Part shown: positions 15,768-22,029 of the stretch, piece by piece
Position numbering within the stretch: the first letter of the stretch is position 1
Layout: every line of letters starts with the position of its first letter
Origin: a virus
Virus record (IMG/VR): IMGVR_UViG_3300032058_000007
Span: 1 to 32,148 of that record
Strand: one strand, 5' to 3'
Length of the DNA stretch: 32,148 nucleotides
Notes under the pieces: model-generated
Databases searched by the model: none
What the model saw: only the letters and a program-made list of their open reading frames with translations
Told to the model about the DNA's origin: nothing
Translations under genes and position numbers: made by a program

Positions 15768-16358
15768 ATGGACATCCAGGAGATTGTGGGCAACCACCGT
15801 AAGTGGCTGGAGGGGGAGGGGGGATGCCGCGCCGACCTTCGCGGTGCCGACCTTCGCGGCATCGACCTCACCGACGCTGACCTCTACGGCGCCTACCTCT
15901 ACGGCGTCGACCTACAGGGCGCCAACCTCCGCGGTGCTGACCTCCGGCGCGCCGACCTCACCAACGCCGACCTGGAGGGTGCCGACCTCACTTATGCCAA
16001 CCTTAAGGGTGCCTACCTCACCGGCGCTGACCTCACCGGCGCTGACCTCCGGCGCGCCAACCTCCGCGGTGCCGACCTGGAGGGTGCCTACCTCGGCGGC
16101 GTCGACCTCGAGGGCGCCAACCTCACCGGTGCCGACCTCACTAATGCTGGCCTCACTAATGCTGACCTCACTAATGCTGACCTCACCGGTGCCCGCCTGG
16201 AGGGCGCCAACCTCCGGCGTGCCGTCCTCCGGCGCGCCGACCTGCGCCGCGCGGACCTCACTGGAGCCGACCTCACCGACGCTGATCTTTACGGCGCCTA
16301 CCTCGAAGGTGCCGACCTCACCGGTGCCGACCTCGAAGGCGCCGTCATGGAGGAATAG
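15768..16358 (+). CDS. Pentapeptide-repeat protein (196 aa)
   Basis: After a short helical N-terminus (DIQEIVGNHRKWLEGEGG), residues about 22-193 are an unbroken run of roughly 34 A-D/N-L-x-x pentapeptides (RADLR GADLR GIDLT DADLY and so on). This is the pattern of a right-handed quadrilateral beta-helix. Some family members (Qnr, MfpA) mimic DNA and bind gyrase; others have unknown roles, and the phage N-terminal motif is widespread. The real start is the ATG at 15768 behind leader L3. It is cotranscribed with the 148-aa gene. The repetitive DNA invites copy changes, and a truncated relative sits at 14987. Gyrase interaction is speculation. Confidence 0.9.
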   Translation: MDIQEIVGNHRKWLEGEGGCRADLRGADLRGIDLTDADLYGAYLYGVDLQGANLRGADLRRADLTNADLEGADLTYANLKGAYLTGADLTGADLRRANLRGADLEGAYLGGVDLEGANLTGADLTNAGLTNADLTNADLTGARLEGANLRRAVLRRADLRRADLTGADLTDADLYGAYLEGADLTGADLEGAVMEE

Positions 16359-16363
16359 CCGAA

Positions 16364-16406
16364 ACCTCCCCACTTGGGGAGGTCCGCGGGGAATAGCCTA
16401 CCCGCG
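16364..16406 (+). other. Two tandem stem-loops after the pentapeptide gene
   Basis: ACCTCCCC-ACTT-GGGGAGGT (16364-16383) is a perfect 8-bp stem with a 4-base loop. It is followed by CGCGGG (16385-16390) pairing with CCCGCG (16401-16406) over a 10-base loop. No T-run follows, so these are not standard terminators. They lie just before leader L4 and may be processing or stability elements. Confidence 0.55.
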
Positions 16407-16426
16407 CTGACGAGGCAGGCAGTAGA

Positions 16427-16457
16427 GCCCGGCTTTGCCGGGCGAGAGAAAGGAGGA
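16427..16457 (+). promoter_or_regulatory. Leader module L4 (intercistronic): hairpin plus ribosome-binding site
   Basis: GCCCGGC-TTT-GCCGGGC, a perfect 7-bp stem (16427-16443), runs straight into GAGAGAAAGGAGGAG. No promoter boxes are evident upstream. Confidence 0.7.
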
Positions 16458-16461
16458 GACG

Positions 16462-16836
16462 ATGAGCATCTACAGTGACGACGGGAAGGTCGTGCTCGGC
16501 CCGGATGAGGTGGGACGCATCATCCGAGGCGAGCTGATGGCCACCTGGCCGCACGCAGATTTCGCGGTGACGGTCTCGGCCGACGTGATACACGTAGCGT
16601 GGTCAGGAGCGCCGCTGCGGCGCTCTGTCGCACAGCATGTTCGCCGCATACTGTACGCGTTCTTCTCCACTGGCCGGATTAGGTACATCGTGGACAGGGT
16701 CACGTACGAGCAGCGCGGCGGGCTGCCCGATGCCCTCAATGAGGGGGAATATAGAGAGGCTGAGAGGACCGAGGCCGCGCGGAAATGGGTCCTTCGCAGT
16801 GCCGTCCTCGACAGCGCGCTGCTCCTGGAAACATAA
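16462..16836 (+). CDS. Small early protein with LPD29-like domain
   Basis: A 124-residue protein starting at the ATG behind leader L4. Residues about 12-60 (EVGRIIRGELMATWPHADFAV, then DVIHVAWSGAPLRRSVAQHV) resemble the small LPD29-type domain of phage and mobile-element proteins. That domain has the shape 'IR..L...FP..KFSV', then 'V.V.W..GP...V'. The C-terminal part is helical and charged, with no catalytic motif. LPD-type domains occur in giant polyvalent proteins carried by phages and conjugative elements and are thought to act soon after entry. Here it stands alone. The family call is pattern-based and moderate. Confidence 0.65.
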   Translation: MSIYSDDGKVVLGPDEVGRIIRGELMATWPHADFAVTVSADVIHVAWSGAPLRRSVAQHVRRILYAFFSTGRIRYIVDRVTYEQRGGLPDALNEGEYREAERTEAARKWVLRSAVLDSALLLET

Positions 16837-16875
16837 GTCCATGCATCATGGTATTATAGTATCAGCTGGAGGAAT

Positions 16876-16962
16876 ATGTTCTTCCCTACCGTCTGGGTTT
16901 CCGGACTGGTAGGGTTTATCTTTTTCCCCATGAGGGGCCGGGGTTATCCCCAGCCTTCTTGA
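16876..16962 (+). CDS. Possible 28-aa membrane peptide
   Basis: A short ORF with TGGAGGAAT directly before the ATG. The first 18 residues are hydrophobic and aromatic (FFPTVWVSGLVGFIFFP), followed by a basic, Pro-containing tail, which suits a single-span membrane peptide. It lies 40 bases after the LPD29-like gene and could be cotranscribed. Length and composition leave chance possible. Confidence 0.4.
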   Translation: MFFPTVWVSGLVGFIFFPMRGRGYPQPS

Positions 16963-17050
16963 TGCCGCTGCTGCCGAAAAATAGAGCGCGGCATGGATGC
17001 GCGATAAGGGCGGGCGTGCTGCTGCTGCTGAAAAAATCCCGGAAAAACTA

Positions 17051-17079
17051 TTGACAAACGCCGCCAAACGTGCTATGGT
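17051..17079 (+). promoter_or_regulatory. Promoter P3 (sigma70-like, extended -10)
   Basis: TTGACA at 17051-17056, a 17-base spacer, TGC and TATGGT at 17074-17079. It is an exact 39-base copy of the P2 core, so one arose from the other. Only very short ORFs follow before the next promoter. Confidence 0.85.
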
Positions 17080-17094
17080 ATTAGTAAGGTAGGA

Positions 17095-17127
17095 TCCGGC
17101 AGGGAAGCCGGACGAGAGAAAGGAGGA
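17095..17127 (+). promoter_or_regulatory. Leader module L5: hairpin plus ribosome-binding site
   Basis: TCCGGC-AGGGAA-GCCGGA, a perfect 6-bp stem (17095-17112), then CGAGAGAAAGGAGGAG. The outer pair is T-A where other copies have C-G, a compensatory change that supports an RNA structure. It starts 15 bases after the P3 -10 box. Confidence 0.7.
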
Positions 17128-17131
17128 GCCA

Positions 17132-17146
17132 ATGGCTCAAAAATAA
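17132..17146 (+). other. Four-codon ORF behind a full promoter and ribosome site
   Basis: ATG GCT CAA AAA TAA follows the strong ribosome site of leader L5. Its stop overlaps a second ATG (TAATG at 17144-17148) that opens a 12-codon ORF (17146-17184). The stop of that one overlaps a third ATG at 17181. This nested chain may be a leader-peptide system, or the scar left after a gene was lost from the P3 module. Confidence 0.4.
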
Positions 17147-17180
17147 TGGAGGCAATTATCCGCCAGAGAAGGATGGATTT

Positions 17181-17300
17181 ATGAAAAAATATCCTCCATA
17201 TCTTGACAAAGCGGAGAAGCTGTGCTATAATGCAAGAAGGAAGAAAGGAGAAGAAAATGCATTTGAGCGCGACGCAAATAGGGATGTTTCTCAGATGTGA
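17181..17300 (+). CDS. Possible 39-aa basic ORF overlapping promoter P4
   Basis: The ATG at 17181 overlaps the stop of the preceding short ORF (ATGA) and has AAGGA upstream. The product is basic (KKYPPYLDKAEKLCYNARRK...) and ends at TGA after GDV/SQM-like codons inside the nuclease gene. It spans the P4 promoter and overlaps 44 bases of the next gene, so it may be only a shadow. Confidence 0.2.
   Translation: MKKYPPYLDKAEKLCYNARRKKGEENAFERDANRDVSQM
17203..17231 (+). promoter_or_regulatory. Promoter P4 (consensus sigma70, extended -10)
   Basis: TTGACA at 17203-17208, a 17-base spacer, TGC and TATAAT at 17226-17231: both boxes are perfect consensus. Unlike P1-P3 there is no leader hairpin; only about 25 bases including GAAAGGAG separate it from the nuclease ATG. 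It drives the replication and recombination operon. Confidence 0.9.
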
Positions 17301-17997
17301 GCGGCAATGGTACTACAGGTATGTCGAGGGGCTCCGCGTGCCGCCTCCCGGGGCATTGATCTTGGGCGGAGCCTACCACGATGGAGTTGAACACGCTCTA
17401 TCGGTAAAATTGGAGACAGGGTCTCTCCCCCCGGTGGATGAGTGCCTTGATGCTTATAGAGATGCATGGGAGCATCAGCTCAACGTAGAGGAAGAGATAG
17501 ACTGGGGAGAAGATGCCCCCAGCGTCCTCCTTGACCACGGAGCTTCGCTGGTCGGAGAATATGTCAAGGGCGTAGCCCCTGGCATCGAGCCCGTGGCCGT
17601 AGAGGCGGGCTTTAGCCTGCCGTACGACATCCCTGTTGTTGGATTCGTGGACTTGGTCCATGAATCCAAGAATGGACCGGTTTTGGTGGAGCATAAAACC
17701 AGCAAAAGGAAGGGGGGTCTGGAGAGATATGGGCTGCAGATGGGGATTTATAAGATTGCCCTAAAAAAAGATTGGGGTATCGAGCCCACAGATGCCCGAG
17801 TACACCAGGCTATCGTGGGACGGGGGGACATCTTCATTGATGCTGTCCCCATTGAAGAAGAAAAGATGGTAGATCTTCTCATCCGCTCGATTATCGAAAA
17901 GATTAATTATGGCCTATTTGCTCCAACGGGCATAGGATCGTGGGTATGTACGGAAAAGTGGTGCGGATACTACCGCATCTGCCGCGAAAGGAGGTAA
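17257..17997 (+). CDS. Cas4/RecB-like PD-(D/E)XK nuclease with probable Fe-S cluster
   Basis: A 246-residue nuclease expected to resect DNA ends to feed the annealing protein encoded next. It opens with the family motif SATQIGMFLRCERQWYYRY, then has His41 (GGAYHDG), Asp132 in VVGFVDLV, Glu145-x-Lys147 in VLVEHKTSK, and the QMGIY motif (161-165). Four cysteines, Cys14 and Cys231-x4-Cys236-x5-Cys242 at the C-terminus, fit the split Fe-S cluster of Cas4 and AddB. The start is the ATG at 17257, 25 bases after the P4 -10 box with GAAAGGAG upstream; an in-frame opening 18 codons earlier lies inside P4 and is rejected. It precedes recT by 3 bases. Cas1/Cas2 are absent, so this is not a CRISPR protein. 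Confidence 0.9.
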   Translation: MHLSATQIGMFLRCERQWYYRYVEGLRVPPPGALILGGAYHDGVEHALSVKLETGSLPPVDECLDAYRDAWEHQLNVEEEIDWGEDAPSVLLDHGASLVGEYVKGVAPGIEPVAVEAGFSLPYDIPVVGFVDLVHESKNGPVLVEHKTSKRKGGLERYGLQMGIYKIALKKDWGIEPTDARVHQAIVGRGDIFIDAVPIEEEKMVDLLIRSIIEKINYGLFAPTGIGSWVCTEKWCGYYRICRERR

Positions 17998-18000
17998 AAA

Positions 18001-19002
18001 ATGGGCGAGTTGGCGAAGTATCAGGTGGGAGATAACGAGATCGTCATCCGGGAAGAAGACATCCCCTACCTCGTAGAAGGTGGTGGGCGCGTGACCCCGA
18101 AAGAGGCCATGCGCTTCGCCATGCTTTGCGCATCAAAAAATCTCAACCCCTGGCTCCGTGAGGTGTTTCTGATTAAATATTCCGATGACAAGCCGGCAAC
18201 AATAGTAGTTGGCAAGCAATACTATGAGCGGGCTATTTCCAACAGCCCGCTCATAGGCGGCCTGCGCTCCGGCGTAGTCGTGGAGCGCAATGGCGAGCTG
18301 GAGTACCGCCAGGACGGTATAGTCCCACCGGGGACGAACCTGGTCGGCGGTTGGGCGGAGGTTTACCGCCGCGACTGGGACCACCCGGTCAGGGTTGCGG
18401 TGAACCTTAAAGAGTACATCCAGTACACAAAAGATGAGAGAGGGAATATAGTCCCTAACACTATGTGGCGCACCAAGCCTGCCACAATGATCACAAAGGT
18501 GGCAGAGGAACAGGCTATGCGCCGCGCACTCCCCGACCAGCTCGGGGGCGTTTACGCCCCCGAGGAGATGGGATATGACGAAGATGCCCTGGCGGGGCGG
18601 CTCCATAATAGCGCCGCAAACTCGCGGCCCCCCGAAATGCCCACTAACACCTCCTTTCAAAGCCCTACCTCCGCCCCGCCATCGAATGAAGCGCCCGCAG
18701 AGGGCGAACTCATAGAGGCTTCGGCCGAGCCTTCCCTGGAGCCAGAGCCGGAACCCGAGCCCGTCAATGAGGAGGAGCGGCAAGCAGCCCTGAAGCGGCT
18801 GTTTGCCGCTCTCAACGACCTCGCTAAAGCGAGGGCGAAGGCAGCCGGGGAGAGCCGCAGTATGCGGCGCGAGGTAGAGGAAGAGGTCAGGGCGATTATC
18901 CAGGGCGAATATGGAAAGATTAGCCTGAAATCGTTAACAATCGAAGAAGCGGAAGATCTCAGGGCATGGGCCCTGGAGGAGACGGCACGCTTGAGGTCAT
19001 GA
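18001..19002 (+). CDS. RecT/Bet-family single-strand DNA annealing protein
   Basis: A 333-residue recombinase. The Bet/RecT signature is strong across residues 30-215: AMRFAMLCASKNLNPWLREV, FLIKYSDDKPATIVVGKQYY, SPLIGGLRSGVVVE, VGGWAEVYRRDW, then MWRTKPATMITKVAEEQAMRRA and GGVYAPEEMG. Residues about 216-260 are a Ser/Pro then Glu/Pro linker (EPEPEPEPV), followed by a charged helical C-terminal segment. The ATG follows AAAGGAGGTAAAA. It pairs with the nuclease before it as an exonuclease/annealase couple, as in lambda Exo/Beta and RecE/RecT. Its stop overlaps the helicase start as ATGA. Confidence 0.95.
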   Translation: MGELAKYQVGDNEIVIREEDIPYLVEGGGRVTPKEAMRFAMLCASKNLNPWLREVFLIKYSDDKPATIVVGKQYYERAISNSPLIGGLRSGVVVERNGELEYRQDGIVPPGTNLVGGWAEVYRRDWDHPVRVAVNLKEYIQYTKDERGNIVPNTMWRTKPATMITKVAEEQAMRRALPDQLGGVYAPEEMGYDEDALAGRLHNSAANSRPPEMPTNTSFQSPTSAPPSNEAPAEGELIEASAEPSLEPEPEPEPVNEEERQAALKRLFAALNDLAKARAKAAGESRSMRREVEEEVRAIIQGEYGKISLKSLTIEEAEDLRAWALEETARLRS

Positions 19003-20186
19003 ACACGGAGGCTGCGCTTCTTGGGGGCCTCCTGTCGGGAGACAATCTCCGCAACGAAGGCGTTGCGGAGATAATAGCCCTCCTCGACCCAAGGGACTTC
19101 TCGACGGAGGGGGCCCGCCTTGTGGCGAAGGCAATCCGAGCCTGCCACGAGGCGGGTTCTCCCGCCGATATTATCACCGTCCAGGATTACCTACGAAGGG
19201 CTGGATACCATAATATCTCTCTGGCCCCCTACGCTTCTTCCGTTATCAGTTTCGACCTGCAGACCCTACGAGAATACTTGGCAATCGTGAGGCGAGACGG
19301 CGTCAGGAGGCGCAAGCGGCAAGCGGCCCTCGCCCTCGCCAGGGCGTTGAACGATGGCGAGCAAGGGAAGTCCTACTACGAGTGGAAGATGCGACAAGCC
19401 CTCGAAGAGCCAGAGACGCTCACGCTTACTGCTGAGTGTTACGCGGTGGAAGAATTGTTGGCCACCAAATTCCCGCTCGAGCCCAACCTGTGGGGGGCGG
19501 GTCTGCTCCAGCGTAAATCCGTGATGCTGTTGTCTGCGTTCGCGAAATCATATAAGACCATGTTCGCCCTCAATCTGGCGATCTCCCTGGCGGCAGGGAA
19601 AGACTTTCTATTCGCTATCAACGAGCCGGTAAGGGTGCTCTATCTGCAGGCCGAAGTGTCTATGCGCTCGATGCAGGAGCGCATAAAGTATATGCTGCGG
19701 GAGGTGGTGCCGAAACCAGGCTTCTTGGTTATCGCCAACTGGCGCGGGGAAAAGTTGACCACGCGCCGCGGGTATGAAAGCGTCCTGCGGTTGCTCCATC
19801 GTTATTCCCCTGCCGTGGTAGTGGTGGATCCCTTGTACAAGGTCCACACTTACGACGAGAATAAGGCGCAGGAAATAAATAAGCTGTTAGCGGTGTTTGA
19901 CCGGCTTATTGAGCGGCACGGCATTTCGCTGATCCTTGTCCACCACCACGGCAAGAGGAGAGAAACCGCGGGTAAGCTGTCCCCAGAAATGGTGCGAGGG
20001 AGCAGCGCCATCTTTGACTATGTGGACACCTCGATCCGCATGGCGCGAGAGGAAAATACAACACGGGAGGTGAAGGTCAGCTTTACTTGTCGCAATGGAG
20101 AGGAGCCAGCAGATACTTATTTGATCATGGGCGCGAACCTTTGGTTCCGCCGCATCGAAGAAGACGAGGAGGTTGAAAATGCGTAG
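18999..20186 (+). CDS. Replicative helicase-like protein: DnaB N-terminal domain plus RepA-like ATPase
   Basis: A 395-residue protein. Residues 1-70 resemble the helical N-terminal domain of DnaB (TEAALLGGLLSG, DPRDFSTEGARLVAKAI, DIITVQDYLRRAG). Residues about 160-380 are a RecA-type ATPase of the RepA/RegA (AAA_25) kind. It has a degenerate P-loop SAFAKSYKT (179-187, no classic GxxGxGKS), Walker B VVVVDP (Asp277) and LVHHHGK (313-319). The start at 18999 was chosen because it overlaps the recT stop (ATGA) and begins directly with the DnaB-like helix; an in-frame ATG 11 codons earlier has no better ribosome site. It probably unwinds or loads at the phage origin. No primase or polymerase is encoded. 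Confidence 0.8.
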   Translation: MNTEAALLGGLLSGDNLRNEGVAEIIALLDPRDFSTEGARLVAKAIRACHEAGSPADIITVQDYLRRAGYHNISLAPYASSVISFDLQTLREYLAIVRRDGVRRRKRQAALALARALNDGEQGKSYYEWKMRQALEEPETLTLTAECYAVEELLATKFPLEPNLWGAGLLQRKSVMLLSAFAKSYKTMFALNLAISLAAGKDFLFAINEPVRVLYLQAEVSMRSMQERIKYMLREVVPKPGFLVIANWRGEKLTTRRGYESVLRLLHRYSPAVVVVDPLYKVHTYDENKAQEINKLLAVFDRLIERHGISLILVHHHGKRRETAGKLSPEMVRGSSAIFDYVDTSIRMAREENTTREVKVSFTCRNGEEPADTYLIMGANLWFRRIEEDEEVENA

Positions 20187-20556
20187 TTATTTCCAGCTAT
20201 ACGGGAAAATCACCTACATAAACGAGCTAAAACAGAGTAAATATGGCAATTATTACGCCCATGCGGGCATAGCCGTATGGGACAGGGCCGTGCAAAAAAT
20301 ATTTCTGCTCCCCATGACTATCCTTTTCCGCGGAGTCTATGACGAAGCAGAGGCAGTTTATAACTTGATAACGCCAGGAACCTATGTCGTGTGTATAGGC
20401 TCTATCTCATCGGTCAAGTTTAAAAATGTTCCCATGCCTGCTCTGTATGTGCGGCAGATTTTCCCCGTGATGAGGCAGGCAACGGAGCCCGCGGAGGAGC
20501 CAGCGGAGGAGCCAGCGGAAGAGTCCGCAGAAGAAGACGAGGAGGTCTGGTTCTGA
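20179..20556 (+). CDS. Single-stranded DNA-binding-like protein
   Basis: A 125-residue protein with OB-fold-like beta strands (YFQLYGKITYINELKQSKYG, YYAHAGIAVWD, GTYVVCIGSISSVKF). It has an acidic tail of repeated PAEE units ending in EEDEEVWF. Such acidic tails ending in an aromatic residue are typical of bacterial and phage SSB and recruit partner enzymes. The ATG at 20179 has GAGGAGGTTGAAA upstream and overlaps the helicase stop by 8 bases. The short 12-base PAEEPAEE DNA repeats in the tail can vary in number. SSB fits the neighbouring helicase, recT and resolvase; the fold itself is not proven from sequence. Confidence 0.75.
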   Translation: MRSYFQLYGKITYINELKQSKYGNYYAHAGIAVWDRAVQKIFLLPMTILFRGVYDEAEAVYNLITPGTYVVCIGSISSVKFKNVPMPALYVRQIFPVMRQATEPAEEPAEEPAEESAEEDEEVWF

Positions 20557-20906
20557 TGGCGCAGACTATCGTCCTGCCCGTTCCCATCCCCAGCAAGAAG
20601 AACTCGCGCATCCTCGCACGGGGACGCTCCTTCCCTTCCCGCGCTTATACCGAGTGGGAGCAGGAGGCGCGGTGGCAGGCCCGTTGCCAATGGAAAGGGG
20701 TCCCCCTCAGGGGATATGTGGCAGTGCATATCGATGCCTACGGGCTACGCAACGATGCTGACAATCTCGCTTCGTCAGTACTTGATACCCTCGAGGGTAT
20801 CTGCTATGAAAACGACAGACAAGTGGAAATCCTCGAGGTCAAAAAAGAGCGCAGCCGCAAGAGGCGGTGCATAGTCAGGGTGTCCGCCCTGCCCGATCAT
20901 GACTGA
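20556..20906 (+). CDS. RusA-family Holliday junction resolvase
   Basis: A 116-residue dimeric endonuclease-type protein resolving branched DNA from recombination and replication before packaging. Family motifs: PVPIPSKKNSR at 8-18, an internal RAYTEWEQEA helix, then the acidic cluster NDADNLASSVLDTL (Asp67, Asp69, Asp77) and NDRQVEILEVKK (Asp87). Length and order match RusA. The ATG overlaps the SSB stop (TGATG), with AGGAGG ten bases upstream. The usual DD before the last catalytic site is ND here, so catalytic competence should not be taken as certain. Confidence 0.9.
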   Translation: MAQTIVLPVPIPSKKNSRILARGRSFPSRAYTEWEQEARWQARCQWKGVPLRGYVAVHIDAYGLRNDADNLASSVLDTLEGICYENDRQVEILEVKKERSRKRRCIVRVSALPDHD

Positions 20907-20955
20907 AAGGTTGGTAATGGAGCATATCCAGGCAACTTGGGGGAAGGCATGCTAA
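20899..20955 (+). CDS. Possible 18-aa bridging ORF
   Basis: An ATG overlapping the last codons of the resolvase opens an 18-residue ORF. It ends at TAA four bases past the start of the next gene, so it would bridge the two genes by translational coupling. It has no clear ribosome site of its own. It is recorded because it fills an otherwise empty 40-base gap exactly. Confidence 0.25.
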   Translation: MTERLVMEHIQATWGKAC

Positions 20956-21395
20956 ATCGTAAGTTAGTCGCGAAAGAAATAGTCAAGCGGCGCGGGTTAC
21001 CGGCAGGCCCATTGCTCCTACTTCTGGAGAGAAAGTATCCGGACCTGCACTATGACAACCCCTGTAACCGCTTCCACGCCAGCGTGGCTAAAATCCTGGC
21101 AGAACTAACGGGGCTGACCCCCCGCACCATCCTGCGCATCATGTCGGGCAAACATACAACTCTCGCTCCAAGCACAGTTGACCGCATATGTATCCGACTG
21201 GGGGAGCACCCGGCCCTTATCTACGGCCGCCTGTGGACGCATAGAGTTTGTGTCTCTTGCGAAAGAGAGCTGCCCTTATGCTGTTTCTCGTTGAAGAAAA
21301 CCAGGGGGCATTATTGGAAAATATCCATTAAATGTAGTTTTTGTTCAGGGGAAAGAAGAAAGCCGTGCGAAGATTGCCCGGAAAAGGAGGAATAG
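20949..21395 (+). CDS. HTH and zinc-ribbon regulator-like protein
   Basis: A 148-residue protein. Residues about 44-95 look like a helix-turn-helix domain (SVAKILAELTGLTPRTILRI, then APSTVDRICIRLGEHPALIYG). The C-terminus is a likely zinc ribbon: Cys101-x2-Cys104, then Cys129-x2-Cys132, with further Cys at 111, 112, 140 and 143. The start is the ATG at 20949 behind GGGGAAGG; an in-frame TTG four codons earlier is less likely. Its place between the replication genes and a lytic enzyme suits a switch protein, for example an early-to-late regulator. There is no cognate operator evidence, and I would not call it a lysogeny repressor. Confidence 0.75.
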   Translation: MLNRKLVAKEIVKRRGLPAGPLLLLLERKYPDLHYDNPCNRFHASVAKILAELTGLTPRTILRIMSGKHTTLAPSTVDRICIRLGEHPALIYGRLWTHRVCVSCERELPLCCFSLKKTRGHYWKISIKCSFCSGERRKPCEDCPEKEE

Positions 21396-21396
21396 T

Positions 21397-22029
21397 ATGA
21401 ACGAGTATAATAACATCCGAGATTACCGCAGGGCCACCCTTCTTGCCGCCACCATGGCCGCCACCCTCATAATCGCGCTTCTCCTGTTCTCGCTTCTCTT
21501 CGGCAACTCCAACCCCGCCCCCGAACCGCCCACAGAGACGGTGGAAGAGGCGGGGGCGGATGACCCCGCCGTGCTGGAGGAGCCGCCCATCATTGAGCCC
21601 GCCCCCGACCTCGCCTCCCCCGCCGCCATCATCGACGACTATCTCTCCCGCCGCAACTCCCCTCTCGCGGGGTATGGCATCGCCTTCGCCCGCGCGGGCT
21701 ACGAGTGGGGCATCAATCCATACCTCCTCGTGGCTCTGGCTGGGGCTGAGTCGTCGTTTGCCACCAACGGCTCGCTGTCCCGCACTCACCACAATGCTTG
21801 GGGGATGAAGGGCCCAAACAAGACGGGCCTTACCGCCGTAGGTGGCTGGATGTGGTGGCCAGACTGGCCATCGGCCATCGATGGCGCGGCCTACTTTGTG
21901 AGCGTTTATTGGCCCGGAGCGCAGACCGCATATGACCTCCGGGGCTACTGCGAGGGCAACCCGTCCTCGTGGATTAGCAGGGTAGAGGGCGTGCGAGGGG
22001 AGCTGGGAGGCGCGCCGTGGACGAGGTGA
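21397..22029 (+). CDS. Membrane-anchored lysozyme-like peptidoglycan hydrolase
   Basis: A 210-residue protein. Residues about 13-36 are a single membrane segment (LLAATMAATLIIALLLFSLLFG) after a charged N-terminus with RR, so the rest should be outside the membrane. Residues 37-75 are a Pro/Glu/Ala linker. Residues about 80-205 resemble the lysozyme or glucosaminidase-like domain: YEWGINPYLLVALAGAESSF with the likely catalytic Glu, then HHNAWGMKG, WPSAIDGAAYFVSVYW, DLRGYCEGNPSSW. The ATG has AAAAGGAGGAATAGT upstream. It lies on the plus strand in the early unit, apart from the amidase and holins of the late unit. It may act at entry, in superinfection control or as an extra lysis factor. Confidence 0.75.
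   Translation: MNEYNNIRDYRRATLLAATMAATLIIALLLFSLLFGNSNPAPEPPTETVEEAGADDPAVLEEPPIIEPAPDLASPAAIIDDYLSRRNSPLAGYGIAFARAGYEWGINPYLLVALAGAESSFATNGSLSRTHHNAWGMKGPNKTGLTAVGGWMWWPDWPSAIDGAAYFVSVYWPGAQTAYDLRGYCEGNPSSWISRVEGVRGELGGAPWTR

Noticed and set aside
15830-16350. Regular short repeats that might suggest a CRISPR array
   Set aside because: The period is 15 bases with no constant-length spacers, and it translates cleanly as pentapeptide repeats; the fibre repeat likewise is coding with no spacers.
15912-16373. 153-aa minus-strand frame opposite the pentapeptide gene
   Set aside because: It mirrors the repeats (VGAPEVGT-like units) and simply reflects the periodic DNA of the real gene.
17257-17997. 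Cas4-like protein as a sign of a CRISPR-Cas system
   Set aside because: No Cas1, Cas2, effector or array is present; next to RecT it fits a phage recombination exonuclease.
20949-21395. HTH protein as a lysogeny repressor
   Set aside because: No integrase, attachment site, Cro-like partner or divergent operator is present, and the gene sits inside the early operon.
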